Notes: generated from the sequence alone by a model not told the origin. Counted from the stretch's first letter, positions 23,641-35,720 are shown. The stretch: 64,000 nt of DNA from Pachypanchax playfairii (GCA_006937955.1 SSNP01000146.1:1003775-1067774); one strand, 5' to 3'. Numbers and translations: made by a program.

Positions 23641-25062
23641 AAAAATCTTCTCGTTCTTGTGTCACTTCTGACTGACTTTAATGTACATTTACTTAATTCG
23701 AACCAAGTGACTGAAAGTTTACGCAACTTGTGGTTTTGCAGGAGATTTGAGCCAAATTAATTTAGAACATTGCTAACCAGTTTGCATGTTTAGTCTTTAT
23801 CTGAAAAGGTAAAATCTGTTAAAGATCACATGAAGGTATAAAAGTTAAATCTCTGGTAAAATGACCCTGACTGAATACAAACCCAGCAGAAACCTTAAAA
23901 AAAACATTTACTGTGCTTTAATAGCTCTAAAGGAACATGACAATGGAATAATTGAAAACTAAACACTGTTTGGCAAAAAGGTAAACCTCCTGATTAAAGA
24001 GCTATAGCTCTACAGTCTAACGCTTTCTGAACACTTGCCCTGTGCCCTTTGAAAATACTCTTACCGGCAGGGTGATTCATTCCAAGAATTTATTCTGTTA
24101 AGCAAAGACAACACAAAAAAAGACCTTGAGCAAAACCTACACAAACCTCCCACAGCCTCTGACCGCGGAAGGAAGAGTAGACTTTTTCCTGTTAAAGTGC
24201 TTAAGAGAGCTCTCCGTATATACAGGAGCCGCTCACCGCGAGAGGAATTCCCAAACCGATTCAATAACATTATGATATTATAGAGCAAACTCACAGCCAC
24301 CTACTTAAACACACTCTTTAAGAAAAAAAACGACTAAAGCTGCAAACCTTTGGGAAAAGTTTTAATCTGTTCTTATTGTGCTGATTAAAGTGCTATCAAA
24401 GACTAGCATTTAACTCTAAACTTTGGTGCAAACTGATGGCGTGTTTCATTGAGCCTGTACAAGATTTTCACACTAAAGAAGCACCCGAATATTTCAGTGG
24501 AGACACACAGCAGCTCTTAGTTTCCTTATGGGCTGGCCAGCAGTGCTTCTGGAGGTAATGAGGCCTCTTGTGTGTCCCCTCTGATCTGAGAGTTGAATAA
24601 TTTCCCATGTGGCACAGCCATTTCCAGCTTCCGCCTTCACTCTCACCCCGTCAGGTGGGTGGAAAGGCGAGAGGAGAAAACCTGCATCTCACAACGTGTT
24701 GCTATTGTCAATCCACAGTTCCACACACGGATCCTGAACATGAACTTCTATTTTTCCTCCTTTTACGATTAACTTTGTTTGGTTTTTTTTTGCAGATTTA
24801 TTCATTCAGTTATTTGTTGATGTTTTCCACTCGTCAGTGGGAAACTGAGAGTTAATAAATGGTCTACTTCAGCACCCAGACACACGTGCTGGGTTGCAGA
24901 TCTGTGTGTCTTTTGTTTGATGGCTGGTGTTTCAACATCCTCAACTTGAATAGAAGAAGGTCAGCCTGGTGGGGTCTGCCCTATGGTTATTCAGGAGCAC
25001 AACCTGGGGCCCCATGGAGGGGGGATGGAATAGAAAAGACCTCCTCCTCTGTCTGACACCAG
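23641..25062. other. No recognised gene
   Basis: AT-rich unique sequence. Frames at 24061-24300 and 24607-24855 lack domains. No repeats recognised. Confidence 0.5.
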
Positions 25063-25075
25063 ACAACCCATTTAA

Positions 25076-25546
25076 ATTTTATGGAAACCAGCGCAAGTTT
25101 TAAGTTTCAAGCAGCACTCAGATTCAACAAAGAGCAAACTTTTTCATGTCTTCTCAAATGCAACTGAGGAAGCTCCACAGCTGGAATGGCTACAGAGGTT
25201 TTACATCAACAGCTGGCTTCAAAATGCTACAGGACAAACTGTGGATGCTGCAGAAGCTAAAAGCAGAAACGAGGAGAATGAACTTTTCAACAGAATAACA
25301 AAAACAGGAAAAGCTCTCCTGGACATCTCAGCAGAAGAAGAAGAGAAACATCTGCATGGACTTTTGTTTGCTTGCTGGATGCTCCCAACAGTGGGACTAT
25401 TTAGGAACAGGGATAAAGTGCATGACAGAAACACACAAACACTCCCTCTCTGTCATCGACAATGGTTAGGAAGTAGAACAGGGAGAAGTCTAGACCCCCC
25501 CACCAACCCTCTCCCCACCAACACTAACTTGACCATGCTTTTTTAG
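25076..25546 (+). CDS. Unrecognised open frame, possible exon or pseudogene
   Basis: An uninterrupted frame of 156 codons from just after a TAA at 25073 to the TAG at 25544. It has no early in-frame ATG, so if real it is an internal exon or a 5'-truncated copy. The product reads like a genuine protein: EAPQLEWLQRFYINSWLQNA, then an acidic amphipathic stretch (DISAEEEEKHL), then a hydrophobic patch (GLLFACWMLPTVGLF). Codon choice looks vertebrate-like. I do not recognise a family. The C-terminal part after about 25420 loses this character and probably lies outside any exon. The pyrimidine-rich acceptor CCTCCTCCTCTGTCTGACACCAG at 25040-25062 does not lead into this frame without a stop. It lies 0.7 kb left of the CpG-rich patch. 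Confidence 0.25.
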   Translation: MLWKPAQVLSFKQHSDSTKSKLFHVFSNATEEAPQLEWLQRFYINSWLQNATGQTVDAAEAKSRNEENELFNRITKTGKALLDISAEEEEKHLHGLLFACWMLPTVGLFRNRDKVHDRNTQTLPLCHRQWLGSRTGRSLDPPTNPLPTNTNLTMLF

Positions 25547-25779
25547 CTTTCTGGACAGATGTAGAGCAACTGAAGAAGAGTCTAGTTGTATATAATCGAC
25601 TCTCATCTGGCTCCAATAATTTGGGTAGTCAAGATACACACACACATACACAGGTCTCCCCCCACACACACACATACACAAAAGACCTCCACCATTAAGA
25701 CAACCACCTGCACTGAGATGAACACTTAACAGTATCCGTGTGTTTGTGTTATCAGTGTTTCCGTTCAGGGGTGACATTC

Positions 25780-26640
25780 AGTGAATAATCCGCGCACCGC
25801 AGTGTCCGCGGTCCTGCTGCGCCTCGCATCCACAGGCTCATCTCAGCTCCGCAGCACCCCGCACAACCATGTGCTTTGTGCACATCTCAAGCTTTATTTT
25901 CAAAACCCCGAACCTGCCTCACAAAACGTGCACACTTCAACACAATTCCTCTCGTGCTCAAAACGTGGACGCGCTGCTCTGAAGTAGTATAGAAATATGA
26001 AGGCGGCATCTGCTCCGAGACCCAAACGGACAACCTGCCCGCCGGTTCAGCAGCACACGGCAGCGCGAGAGTCAATAATAAGAATAGAAATAAAGCTGCG
26101 GTTTTATTCTAACAAGCTCCGACGTGCGCGTCGGTGCCACTTCAAGCGGTCACTCTATTGTTGGGAAACAATCTGAGCCAAAGTGGAAACAAAACCTCCG
26201 CCATACAATGAGGTAGCTGGAAGAGAAAGAGGCAAGTTTGCAGCCACTCACCGGGTTGTGAAGCGCAGAAAGTCCTCTGTATTTCTTTTTCTTGTTGTTT
26301 TTCTTTGTGCGTGTGTGCGCGTTAATATCTTCCCTCTCTCGGCAGCTGAGAATGGGCTCAGCGTCAGTGACTGAGTAACTGAATAGAGTCGGAGAGAGCG
26401 CAGAAAGTTGAAGTGTCAAATTACATTCGCTATTCTATTACCGAAGGGACCCATGCTCTGTGGCTACTGACAAAATGTGTCGCGGATTTCTTTTCCTTTT
26501 TTCCTTCTACGCGTGGAGGCCATCAGAAAGGAACCGGGTAATGGAACCGGACTGCCGCTCAACTGCTCAACCGTCTGGATCAGGAGCAAACCGAACCGAA
26601 TCAGGAGCGTCTGTCTGAAACCCACAAAGCAGATTTTAAA
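25780..26640. promoter_or_regulatory. CpG-rich patch, candidate promoter
   Basis: CpG density rises sharply here (CCGCGCACCGCAGTGTCCGCGG, GACGTGCGCGTCGG, GTGTGCGCGTTAA) in an otherwise CpG-poor window. It contains ATTGTT-GGGA-AACAAT at 26157-26172, a perfect inverted pair of SOX-like words. A strong splice donor on the minus strand lies inside it (next entry). Together this suggests the promoter of a gene running leftwards, but no coding exon is identified. Confidence 0.4.
26252..26430 (-). other. Candidate non-coding first exon (minus strand)
   Basis: On the minus strand the sequence ends ACAACCCG then GTGAGTGGCT, a close match to the 5' splice-site consensus, with the GT at 26251-26250. 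Upstream lies CpG-rich, purine-rich sequence that looks like a 5' untranslated region (CTGCCGAGAGAGGGAAGAT). A minus-strand ATG at 26419 opens a frame across it, but the product is not recognisable, so I favour a non-coding exon. The start of transcription is a guess. If right, the sequence to the left would be a large first intron. Confidence 0.3.
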
Positions 26641-28378
26641 AGGACACATTAAATATTTTATTATTTTTTTGATTAACTAAATAATTTCAACATCCTATGA
26701 TTTGGGGGGAATTTTTAAAAAGTACATTCTCACATTTTAGTTATAATCGTTATAATACATGAGTATTTCACTATAATGAATTATGTGTGATTTTTTTGTT
26801 GTTATTATAATACAAATTAAATTATGCAGACCCGCGCGCCCTCCCACGGGCGCACCGACTCGCACGCGCTCGCGATCCCTCCTGCAGCCACCCTCCGTGT
26901 TTTGCAGGTCACCACTCTCTGATGGAAAGCTCTGAATAACAAAGACATGTTTGAGAGCAGCAGCGGCATCAGTAGCAGCAGCAGGCTGGGCTGAGCACTG
27001 ACGTCAAGGAGCCATGACTGAGCCAAACAACATCCAGACTCCTGTCCACCACACACACACTCAGAGTGACCTGCTGCTATCCACTCTGACCTGTTTGTAA
27101 GCATGCATGTCAGAAGTTAGAATCACATCACCCTGCTTGTTGTGGCTTACACTCTTCAAAGTTGTGATCGGGGTCAATGTGGAATTTACCCACTCTTATA
27201 ATAAAAATCATCACAGAACAGATGAAGTCCACTGAGTCAGCCCCTCCCACTCACCACAGACCTGGTTTTCTGGCCTGTGCATCCACCCCAGCTGTCTAAA
27301 GTTAATGGACAGGGACAATAGGAGCCATTTGTCCTGCTAAAATGTGACAGCAAGCATTGATTGTGGCCTGTCTCAAGCTTGTAAACCATCCATGAATTCT
27401 CTAATGCGAATGTGTCCATCTCACTGTGATTGGAAAAATTTTTGGTAATTGATTCACACATAGTTTCGAAGCCAGGATACGGAAGCACCATTAAATTTTA
27501 TTGAGCAGCTAATTGCAATAAAAGTCACTCATGTTAAATAAGTGATTGCTGCAAAATGAACCATAAACAAAATGAATCCTTTCAAAAATCCTCCATATAA
27601 TACAATTTACAGGAGACACATTACCTTTAAGTAAACAAAAACAAGTGATATCTAAATCACTAATGGTGCCGTTTAATTAAAGCAAATTAATAATATTAAA
27701 GTAACCTCTTCATCACTGGAATTTAATCATAAACTTAAAAAATAAATAGGAACCATGTTTTAACTGTGTCCCACTGATGCTGTTTGTTTTTTTTTCTTTT
27801 AAAGAACATCATTTTGAGATAATTGGAACAATCATTCAAATAATTATTCATAACATTCAGGTGTTTTTTACAGCACATTAATAAACATGAATCAGATCAC
27901 CATTTGTGTTGTTTAGCTCAATTTCAAATTATTTCTTTCAAAAGTACCAGAAAGATGGTTGTGGAACAATTTTCAGACTATTACATTTTTCTCCCAGTCA
28001 GGTTTTAAGTGCCACAAGGCTCTGAAGTTACACCTGTAAAAGTTTTAAATATTCTTCTAGTTGCAACAGTCGAATTATTATTATTTCTCACAAAAAACGT
28101 TTGAGGAATATATTTTTTTACAATATAGTTATCTCCTGTCTTGAGCTTCATGTCTGCATTAAATGCAATTCACAATATCTACTCAAGAGTTGTTCAGTCA
28201 GCCTTGGAAACACTTAGGCTATCACCTTCATGGGGTCCCTCAGGGCTCCACACTCGGACCAATATTAATGTCCTCTGCCTGTATTTGGCTTCATCTTGAG
28301 GAAACATCCCATCCATTTTCAAAGTTACGCAAATGCAATATACACTTGAAAACACTTTATTATTATTTTTGAAGACAC
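26641..28378. other. No recognised gene; second small CpG-rich patch
   Basis: 26641-26820 is AT-rich. 26825-26905 is again CpG-rich (CCCGCGCGCCCTCCCACGGGCGC). It is followed by GAGCAGCAGCGGCATCAGTAGCAGC and a short plus-strand frame from the ATG at 27014 that reaches a GTAAGC donor-like word near 27097. This could be a divergent first exon, but the peptide is not recognised. From 27110 on the sequence is AT-rich and featureless. Confidence 0.35.
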
Positions 28379-28380
28379 TA

Positions 28381-28980
28381 GCTGCATTTACATGTGCAAA
28401 ATGTCTTTAATCTGATCATTGTTCGGATTAGAATTTGACAGTGTACATGAGCCCTGAAAACATCTTTCCAATTATGACAAGCGTTCACATGCGTCACAAG
28501 TTTGATCGGGTTAGCTCATTTTGACATGCGAACTATCTGAAATATCGGAAAAGACCATAGAAGAAGCAGCAAACTTCCATTGCAAACAAACACGGCTGTG
28601 TTCATTTAAAGTGCATCAGTAGGATCTTCTTCTGAGCGTGTTTTTATTTTTTCTGGAAATATTTTTACATCTAAATCTCCAGCAACTCATTTGTGTCCGA
28701 AACTGACTAGTTTTGTTTCACACCAGCCAAGTTTTCATCCAGCATCTGTAAACGCCAACGTAAGATGCGTCAACACATAACGTAGCAGACATGACCCACA
28801 TTCAGAATAAGCGTTTAGATGTGCAGCGTTCGGAATAACTATCAGCATGACCCACCAGTCTCAATCGAAAAGAAATTTTAATCCTAACGAGTGTAAGTAA
28901 TCTGAAAAGCATGTTTACATGAAACATTTTTATTCTGATCAGACTTTTATTCTGATTAATTGTGTCCATGTAAACACAGC
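28381..28980. mobile_element. TA-flanked inverted-repeat MITE
   Basis: Left end GCTGCATTTACATGTGCAAA; right end in reverse complement GCTGTGTTTACATGGACACA. Both sides are flanked by TA (28379-28380 and 28981-28982). Internal GGATTAGAAT and CATGTTTACATG words repeat subterminally. 600 bp, non-coding. A TA duplication points to the Tc1/mariner or related IS630-type group; the TTTACATG motif is shared with the 1009-1642 element. Confidence 0.65.
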
Positions 28981-29159
28981 TAATGAAACAGGGTTTTATA
29001 TTCAGAATGTTACAACTGGGCCATTGTAATACTCTGTATTGTGATGATAGTTCTGCCTCCCACCATGTGTACTGTTGATCCAGAATGTGTACAGCTTTAT
29101 CTTTTTTAAACACATAACTGTGATCACTTCCCATTATAATTTGTATCCATGTATGTTTA

Positions 29160-29308
29160 TTTATGTAACCACCAAACAGGCAAGGTGGGTTAAGTGTCTT
29201 GCCCAAGGACACAACGGCCTCTGATCTCTGGGCAGAGCGGGGATTCGAACCAACAACCTTCCAGTTACCAGACAACCCGCTCTACCGCCTGAGCCACGGC
29301 CGCCCCTT
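29160..29308 (-). repeat. tRNA-derived SINE
   Basis: On the minus strand a tRNA-like head starts near 29307 (GGCGGCCGTGGCTCAGGCGG). Its A box TGGCTCAGGCGGTAGAGC is at about 29280-29297 and its B box GGTTCGAATCC at 29241-29251. The body TGTCCTTGGGCAAGACACTT is the conserved central part of a widespread fish SINE. RNA polymerase III promoter boxes are intact in sequence, but the copy is truncated at its 3' side. It is not a functional tRNA. Confidence 0.8.
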
Positions 29309-29729
29309 TAGGGTATTACAAGTTCCCACAAAGATAATTCAGCTGCTTATTTTATATACTTACAGTTCAAGGTGTTCAACGCAGCTGAGGGTGCCGACAG
29401 TCCGGTGTAGCTAACGGCTCTTCCCGCCGAGTGGTCAGTGTTGGCTCCGCTGAACTTGCTTTGTGACGTGACCAGGAACGTTTCTGAATTAGGCCCCTCC
29501 CCTTTGTTATAAAACTAAACGTACAAAGTTATCTCTACTAATCCTGATTAGTGCAATTAATCTTCTAGGCTAAATAGTCCAATCAACTAATAATGTTTAG
29601 TAATGATAGCTTGTTTTTACAAAACATAACAGTATAAGTAATGATCACTCAGAAGTTTAAGTAGAAACAAAATCTGGGATTACAGTGCAGATGCTTGAAC
29701 AACCTCAGCATTGACTCCTTTCGATGCAG

Positions 29730-30005
29730 AGGAACAGTGGCCACCTTCTGGAGGAAGCTCATTTCAGCCACTTATATTCAAGATCTCATTCTTTCAGTCA
29801 GGATTCAGATGCCATGACCATAGGTGAGGGTCAGAACGTAAACAGACCAGTAAATCGAGAGCCTTGCCTTTTGGCTCAGCTCCTTCTTCACCACGACAGA
29901 CCAAACCAGCTCCCTCATCCTACCACACTCATGAGCAAGATGCCCAGATACTTAAACTCCTCCAATTGAAGCAAAGACTCACTGCCAACCTGGAGGGACC
30001 ATTCC
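29730..30005 (-). pseudogene. LINE reverse transcriptase fragment
   Basis: The minus strand encodes, near 29940-29985, LLQLEEFKYLGILLMS, matching the EEFKYLG motif late in the reverse transcriptase of a common teleost non-LTR family. On the plus strand the flanking words CATGACCATAGGTGAGGGTC and CTCAGCTCCTTCTTCACCACG are hallmark antisense sequence of that family. Frames are broken and the 5' part is missing. The clade (RTE- or Rex-type) is not certain. Confidence 0.65.
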
Positions 30006-32488
30006 ACCTTTTCCCAGTCCAACTGGAACATCGAACTAGTGCACTAATGCTCCAAAATGTTATGGTGGCACCTTTAAACCAAAACCTCAGAATAACCACA
30101 AAACATTTTTGCCTATGATATTCAAGAACGGTGATGGTCCTGTCAGACAGGATCACGGCAGTACAACACCACTTGAAGGTTGTCTGACATCCCCAAACAA
30201 CCCCAACCCATGGACAGACACATTGATCCAATTATAGAGAGGAATTTTCCTTATCAAAACTGGGTCAAGGAGATCCTTTCAAACAGAGTATGTGGGTGAA
30301 ATACTTAAAAAAAAAAAAAAAAGAGTGAAGTGATGATATGCAGTGAAGCGTCATTGAGCTCAAGTGCAGAAATCAAATTTACTCGACTTGTTGTGTCGGT
30401 CAGGATGTTAACAGGTGTTGCATCACAGCAAACCGAACACGGGTATGATAGCTGGTGTTTTTAGAATGAACTTCTGTTTTCTGCTCATGTTGACTCTGGT
30501 TTCTTATCCTGTCAACAGTAGTGGATTAGAGACTGTACACCTTTAAACCATAAGGAAGCGGAAGATGTGACACATCAAATATTTTCAAATATGATTAGAT
30601 TAAACGTACAGGAATCATGGTTTTGCAACAAAAACACTACATGACAGAAATCCTGTGCTTTTACAAGAGAAAACATGCTAAATTAATACATAAACCCACA
30701 TAAAATGTCTTTTGCAAGTAGGATCATTACATCATTTGGATATTTTCCTTTGTGCGTAAATTCGTGTGAACACTGGGAAAACAATTTGAGCACAAAAGTC
30801 GGTAGGATTGATCAGTCTAGTTGTTCTTTTAGATATTTCAGTGCGAATAAAGTGATGGACAAATCAACCAAAGGAAGCTGTTTTATTTGAGTTACAATAC
30901 GAGGCTAAGTTCCTGTAAGTGGTTAAAGGTAATTTATTACATCTTAAACTATTGTTCCTCTAATTTGGATTCATTTCAGACTTCCCTTTGTAGTCTGCTT
31001 AGTTTGTTACACTCAGAACAAACGCTAATGATTATCTTTTCAAGCTCCATCATGTGTTTTAGTTAAGTTTTAACCAACACCAAACCTGAGAGGAATTCTG
31101 CTGCTTTCATCAGTACAAACAGCTGCTGATTGAGGTGGTGAAGATGACTGAAAATTCAGCAGTCAAACATCAGCTTTGCTTTAAAATTAATGTCTAAAGG
31201 ACATAAACTTCTAATATGACTTCACCTGAAATGATTATTTTAAACATTCTGCACAAAACACATTACTGGCTTTTCCTGCTGTTCCCTAAATAAGAACAGC
31301 ACAATGCGATCTGTGAGAGCGCGGGCAGGGAGATGTCTACGTTTTTATTTACAGTTCCCACCTGGTTCATGAATGAACAACCGCCAGGCTCCAGAGACTA
31401 GCCCACATCCTCCGCAACCAACCAACCTCTGGCTGTCCTCCAGTCAAAATGTGTTCTCAGCGCACACTTTTCCCTGCTGCGGACACTCACTCTGCTCAGT
31501 GATATGTGCTGTTTTGGAGTCACACATTTCTCCAAGGGTATAATTACAACAATTCCCAAGAACTGTGCTGGCACATGTCTTTCTTTAGCCAAACTTAAAA
31601 ATGACTAGATGATACTGTGCTTTAATTTTGCGGAACCCTTGCAGTTTTTTTTTTGTGGATCCTTCTGTAAACAGATGTGTTATTGAGGTTGTGCAGGATT
31701 GTGTGACTGCACTGCAGACTGCACTGTGGAGTCTGAGAAACAGGAACAAAAAGGGTGGCGGGAAACAGCAGGGCAATTATGAGGCCGAGGACAAGGCTCT
31801 GCAAACTGAGAAGACTATTGCACTCGATCTGACAAAGACATGAGGGAAATGTGCTGATCCCTATTGATTCTCATTACAGACGGAGAGGCTGGCAGGAAGA
31901 GAGAAGACGTACTTAGACAAGCTGCAGTGAAGCACCTGACAATTTCCTCTTCTCATTTTGGCCTCAGACTTTTTTCCTCCAGTGTTCTTTTTTAGCAGCA
32001 CCAGCAGAAAGCCGGCTGCTGACACCCCATGCTGCTCTACTTTGGGGGGGAGCAAGGAGCCAATCAATGTAAGCTCACAAAGGGGGCTGGGGGTGGAGGT
32101 GAGGAGGGGTGGGGGGGTGCTTTCAGAAAGCCAACTGTTCCCTCAGGCCATTGGGCAACGAAGGAGCAGCAGAGGCAGACAGTGCAGGGAGAGAAAAGGC
32201 GAGGGGGTTGACAACATGTTTCCTTTGCTGCTAGAGAGAAATAACACGATCACTGCAACACTGACATGCAGCGGCAACTAGAACACTGACAACAGTTCAC
32301 TGCACTTATTTAAAAAAAGATGGACATTTGAGTTGATTTAATGGGAAAAAAACAACTTTGATGTGTCAACTCAAACTTCCAGAACGCAAAGATTATGACT
32401 TTCATTTAACTATTTGAAGATGTAAATAAAATGTTCACATGAAGCTTTCATAGCACCAGGTTTGATGAATAAAGACTCATTTTTATGC
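30006..32488. other. No recognised gene
   Basis: AT-rich unique sequence with a poly-A run at about 30307-30322 and a G-rich stretch at 32041-32125. Frames at 31628, 31958 and 32029 have no domains. Confidence 0.5.
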
Positions 32489-32574
32489 ATCCATCCGTCC
32501 GTCCGTCCGTCCGTCCGTCCGTCCGTCCGTCCGTCCGTCCGTCCGTCCGTCCATCCATCCATCCATCCATCCAT
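32489..32574. repeat. CCGT/CCAT tetranucleotide array
   Basis: Two CCAT units, then a long run of CCGT units, then CCAT units. The CCGT block holds a CpG every four bases. Long frames on both strands (DGRT repeats) are translations of the array. Confidence 0.95.
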
Positions 32575-32945
32575 CAAGATATTTTTCCAGTTGCTGGTTT
32601 TTATCTCCAATGGTCAATAGATAAGAGACACGGTGCACCTTGGACAGGTCACCTGTCCATTACAGGGACACAAAGGGAACAATTACTTGTTCACACTCAC
32701 ACTTAGAGTCAATTTAGAGGCTCAAATGAACCCAAAACGTGTTTCAATATCACAAACATCTGTTAGTGTCACAAGAGCAAACGGGCCCTGTTTTGTAGCT
32801 AAACTGTACGACATTTTTAAACGTGTGTGTGAACAGTGTCTCCATGATGGACTGTCCAGAGTAAATCCTGCCTCTCACTCAGTGACGTCTGGAAATAGAC
32901 AGCAGTCCCCCATCAACCCTGAACAGGAATAAATGGATAATTACA
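32575..32945 (+). repeat. Interspersed repeat attached to the tetranucleotide array
   Basis: Contains GGACAGGTCACCTGTCCATTACAGGGACAC and TTAGAGTCAATTTAGAGGCTC, then AATCCTGCCTCTCACTCAGTG and AACCCTGAACAGGAATAAATGGATAATTA. This is the order of a very common teleost repeat that begins and ends in ATCC/ATGG runs. Fragments of the same family are at 23556 (minus) and 50005. Confidence 0.65.
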
Positions 32946-35321
32946 GCCGTATGAGGACAACATTTTATCTTTGAGTGCAGGTTTGCTGGAGTTATCAAGT
33001 CTGATCAGTGTTCCCTCATTGTAAACCAACTAGTGAGGAAAATACAAAACTAATTTGCAATTTCTGTCACGATTATATAAAAAAAGTGCAAATGTTCCTG
33101 TTTTTAATTAGAAATCAATGTTAAAACGCAAAAGCTCTGTCTCATTAGGACAAAAAGGTGCTAAAAAAAAAAGAAATCACAGCCCACCTAATGATGTTTT
33201 GCCTCATTAATTTGTATTTGAAAACCCTTTAATGCTGATAATTACATTTTCTGTTGATTTGTTAAATAACTGCCTTTTTGGGAGACATATGTAAACATGT
33301 GGTCGCCCTCTTTCACTTTGCTTTCACATCTTTCTCTGGGGGATTAAATGAATACAGCTTTAATAGATCAATTAAATGCAATAATTTAATCAGAGAAAAT
33401 ACTGCAAAAAAGATCCATAAAAGAGGTCACAAAGTTTAGAAATGTAATTGTTTTATTGGAGCATGTCAAATAAATTCTTTACTTGTTTGTCTGTGTTTTG
33501 TCACATTATTTGGAATTTGAGTAGAGCCTCTGTGGAGTAGAGTTCCACTTAATAAAATCAGCTCGTAAAACAATTCCCACTTTGACATCTGCGCTGTTCT
33601 CAGAGTAAAGAGTTCAGGTGTACTGTAGAGCTTTTTGTTTTTCTTTTATATATTACCTGACAGGGAGGGTTAACTAGCTGTTTCCAGCCTCATTATTCTT
33701 CCACAACTGCAGGGCAGAATGAAAAGTCAATTACAGTCGAAGCAAATTGTCAGACACTCGTGCTTGTGATACACATTTTCTGCCAAATTTTAGCATATAA
33801 TTACACGTAATATGTTAAAAAGCTAGCTGGATAATATACTAATCATATTGCTGTTTTATGCGCTGGGTTAGAAACATAAAGAGAAAAGACGTCTCACACA
33901 GTTCCTCAACAATATCAGAGCCAGTCTGTCCAGTTCTGTGACATTTAAGTAAGATGCTCTTGTTATCACTAGGATGGGTTTCAGCTACTCAGCTGGGAAA
34001 TGTCACCTGTTTCTTAAGGTCAAGTTGAATCTCTTCTGTTATTTCTCATCAAAAGAGCTTAGTTATGACAATTTTCTCCTGCTTTAGCCTTAAAACTGAT
34101 CTCAGGTGACTGCAATGTAATTCATAGAGATAGATTTTATCCTCAGTCATGTCTTGTTATGTATCACCAAGATGCCAAAGAACCATTTTCAGGTATGAAC
34201 TTGTTGCTGGTCTTGCTTATATGTGACAATATTAATAGAAAAGTGAGAGCGTTTCCATCAGAGGGAAAAGTAAGTGCTGTGTTCCTTCACCCAAACATTT
34301 CTTGTAGCTTTAATGCATTGTGAAGTGCTGAGAAAATCTGTCTTTTGTAAAATGGAGATCTCCCAGCGTTACTATTGGTGCAAAAAGCTGAGTGCAGAAA
34401 GGAGATCTCGCTGTTTTTCAAGGAGTCGACACTAAAAGCGGCTGTTTTCCTCTAATCTTTCAGAAAAAGTGTTTTCTACCGACAGGATGGAGGAAACGTT
34501 ACCAGCAAACAACACAGAGAGGATTACAAACATTTTATATAAATCTATTTCATAATCAATCATCCGTTTTACACAGTTATCCTCACAGAAATATGATGAT
34601 ATTCTAATTGATTAGCAGTTTGGGTTGTTTTGTATTATCAAACCACATTTATACTTGTTTATTTATATTTTTTAGCTCAAGTGTAAAGTTTCAGCATCTC
34701 TCCACTTATGATCGCATTAGCTGAATAATTTGAAGAATTTAACTGCTTTTTTTGTTTTTTTGCTCTTCACATTTTTGTGTCAGTGCAACGATGAGCAACT
34801 CTGAGCAATTAGAAACAAAGAATCCAGTTAATTTTATGAAACAATCCTATATTATATATTTTAATTTATAAAATTTCTTGTATGATTCAAATATAGATGA
34901 AAAGAAGAGTGCAGCAACATAACGAGCCCCGTGGAGGGCAGCAGTACCTGTTTGCAAATGCACAGACATGCAGACACACTTGTACAAACACCTTCTCATG
35001 ACATCTACTTCTGTGGCTTCACATCTGCTCTGATCCACAAGTCTGTTGTGCAGAGGTTGCTGGGCAACAGCCTTCATAAACATGACACCTTGCATGTTGA
35101 AAGTAAAAGCAACCAGGCACTCAGACACTTTTACCCGCAGTCAAAAAGAATCAAGCAGGCACTTGCACACAGGGGAGCAAATAAATGATCATCTTTTTAA
35201 CTTTTGGATTTAGAAAACTGTTTCAAATTCCAGCACAATATTAGTTACCAACGTTGTTCAAATGGGTTTCTTTTTTCTGCAGAAAGTTTCAGATTATTTG
35301 CTTTTTTTAACCTAAACACAT
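32946..35321. other. No recognised gene
   Basis: Very AT-rich sequence with no convincing frame or repeat. Confidence 0.5.
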
Positions 35322-35720
35322 TTAAAGGTACGGAAGCGTAGAGCTGCCACCCGGGTAAAAAAAAACAGAGCTGTATCACGTTATAACATGATAAATTTAT
35401 TATTCGAACAATATAGTTTTCACGTTTGTACAATATACTATCACGTTATTACATGAAAACGTTATTGTTCCAGAGGCCAACCTGGTGGTGTTTTTACCCC
35501 GTTTGAGCTGCTTGCTCCTGGGCATGAAGGCTGGATGTTCTCCCCTCCTGCTTTGGAGCTCCAGGGACCGCTCTGGCGGGGATTTTGAAAATAATATTGG
35601 GGCTTAGGGTTAGCTTTGGGGCTGTAAGGTGTTGTGCCATAAAGTGACTCATTGCCAAAAACTGACTCAGCGGCCGCGGGAGCACGCACGGGCTACGAAA
35701 CTGCATTTCTCAACGTAACT
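35322..35720 (+). repeat. Probable TTAA-flanked repeat
   Basis: TTAA at 35322-35325 followed by AGGTACGGAAGCGTAGAGC. Inside are repeated ATCACGTTATAACATGA and TATCACGTTATTACATGA words and a GC-rich tail (CAGCGGCCGCGGGAGCACG). Right end not defined; non-coding. Confidence 0.4.

Noticed and set aside
29239..29300. A tRNA gene
   Set aside because: A and B boxes are present, but the sequence is followed by the conserved SINE body and lacks a clean acceptor stem; it is a SINE head.
29199..29414. Frame with GFEPTTFQLPDNPLYRLSHGRP
   Set aside because: It is the antisense translation of a tRNA-derived SINE, a known false ORF in fish genomes.
32410..32706. Long frames on both strands with DGRT and SVRP repeats
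   Set aside because: They are translations of the CCGT/CCAT array, open in every phase because the unit has no stop.
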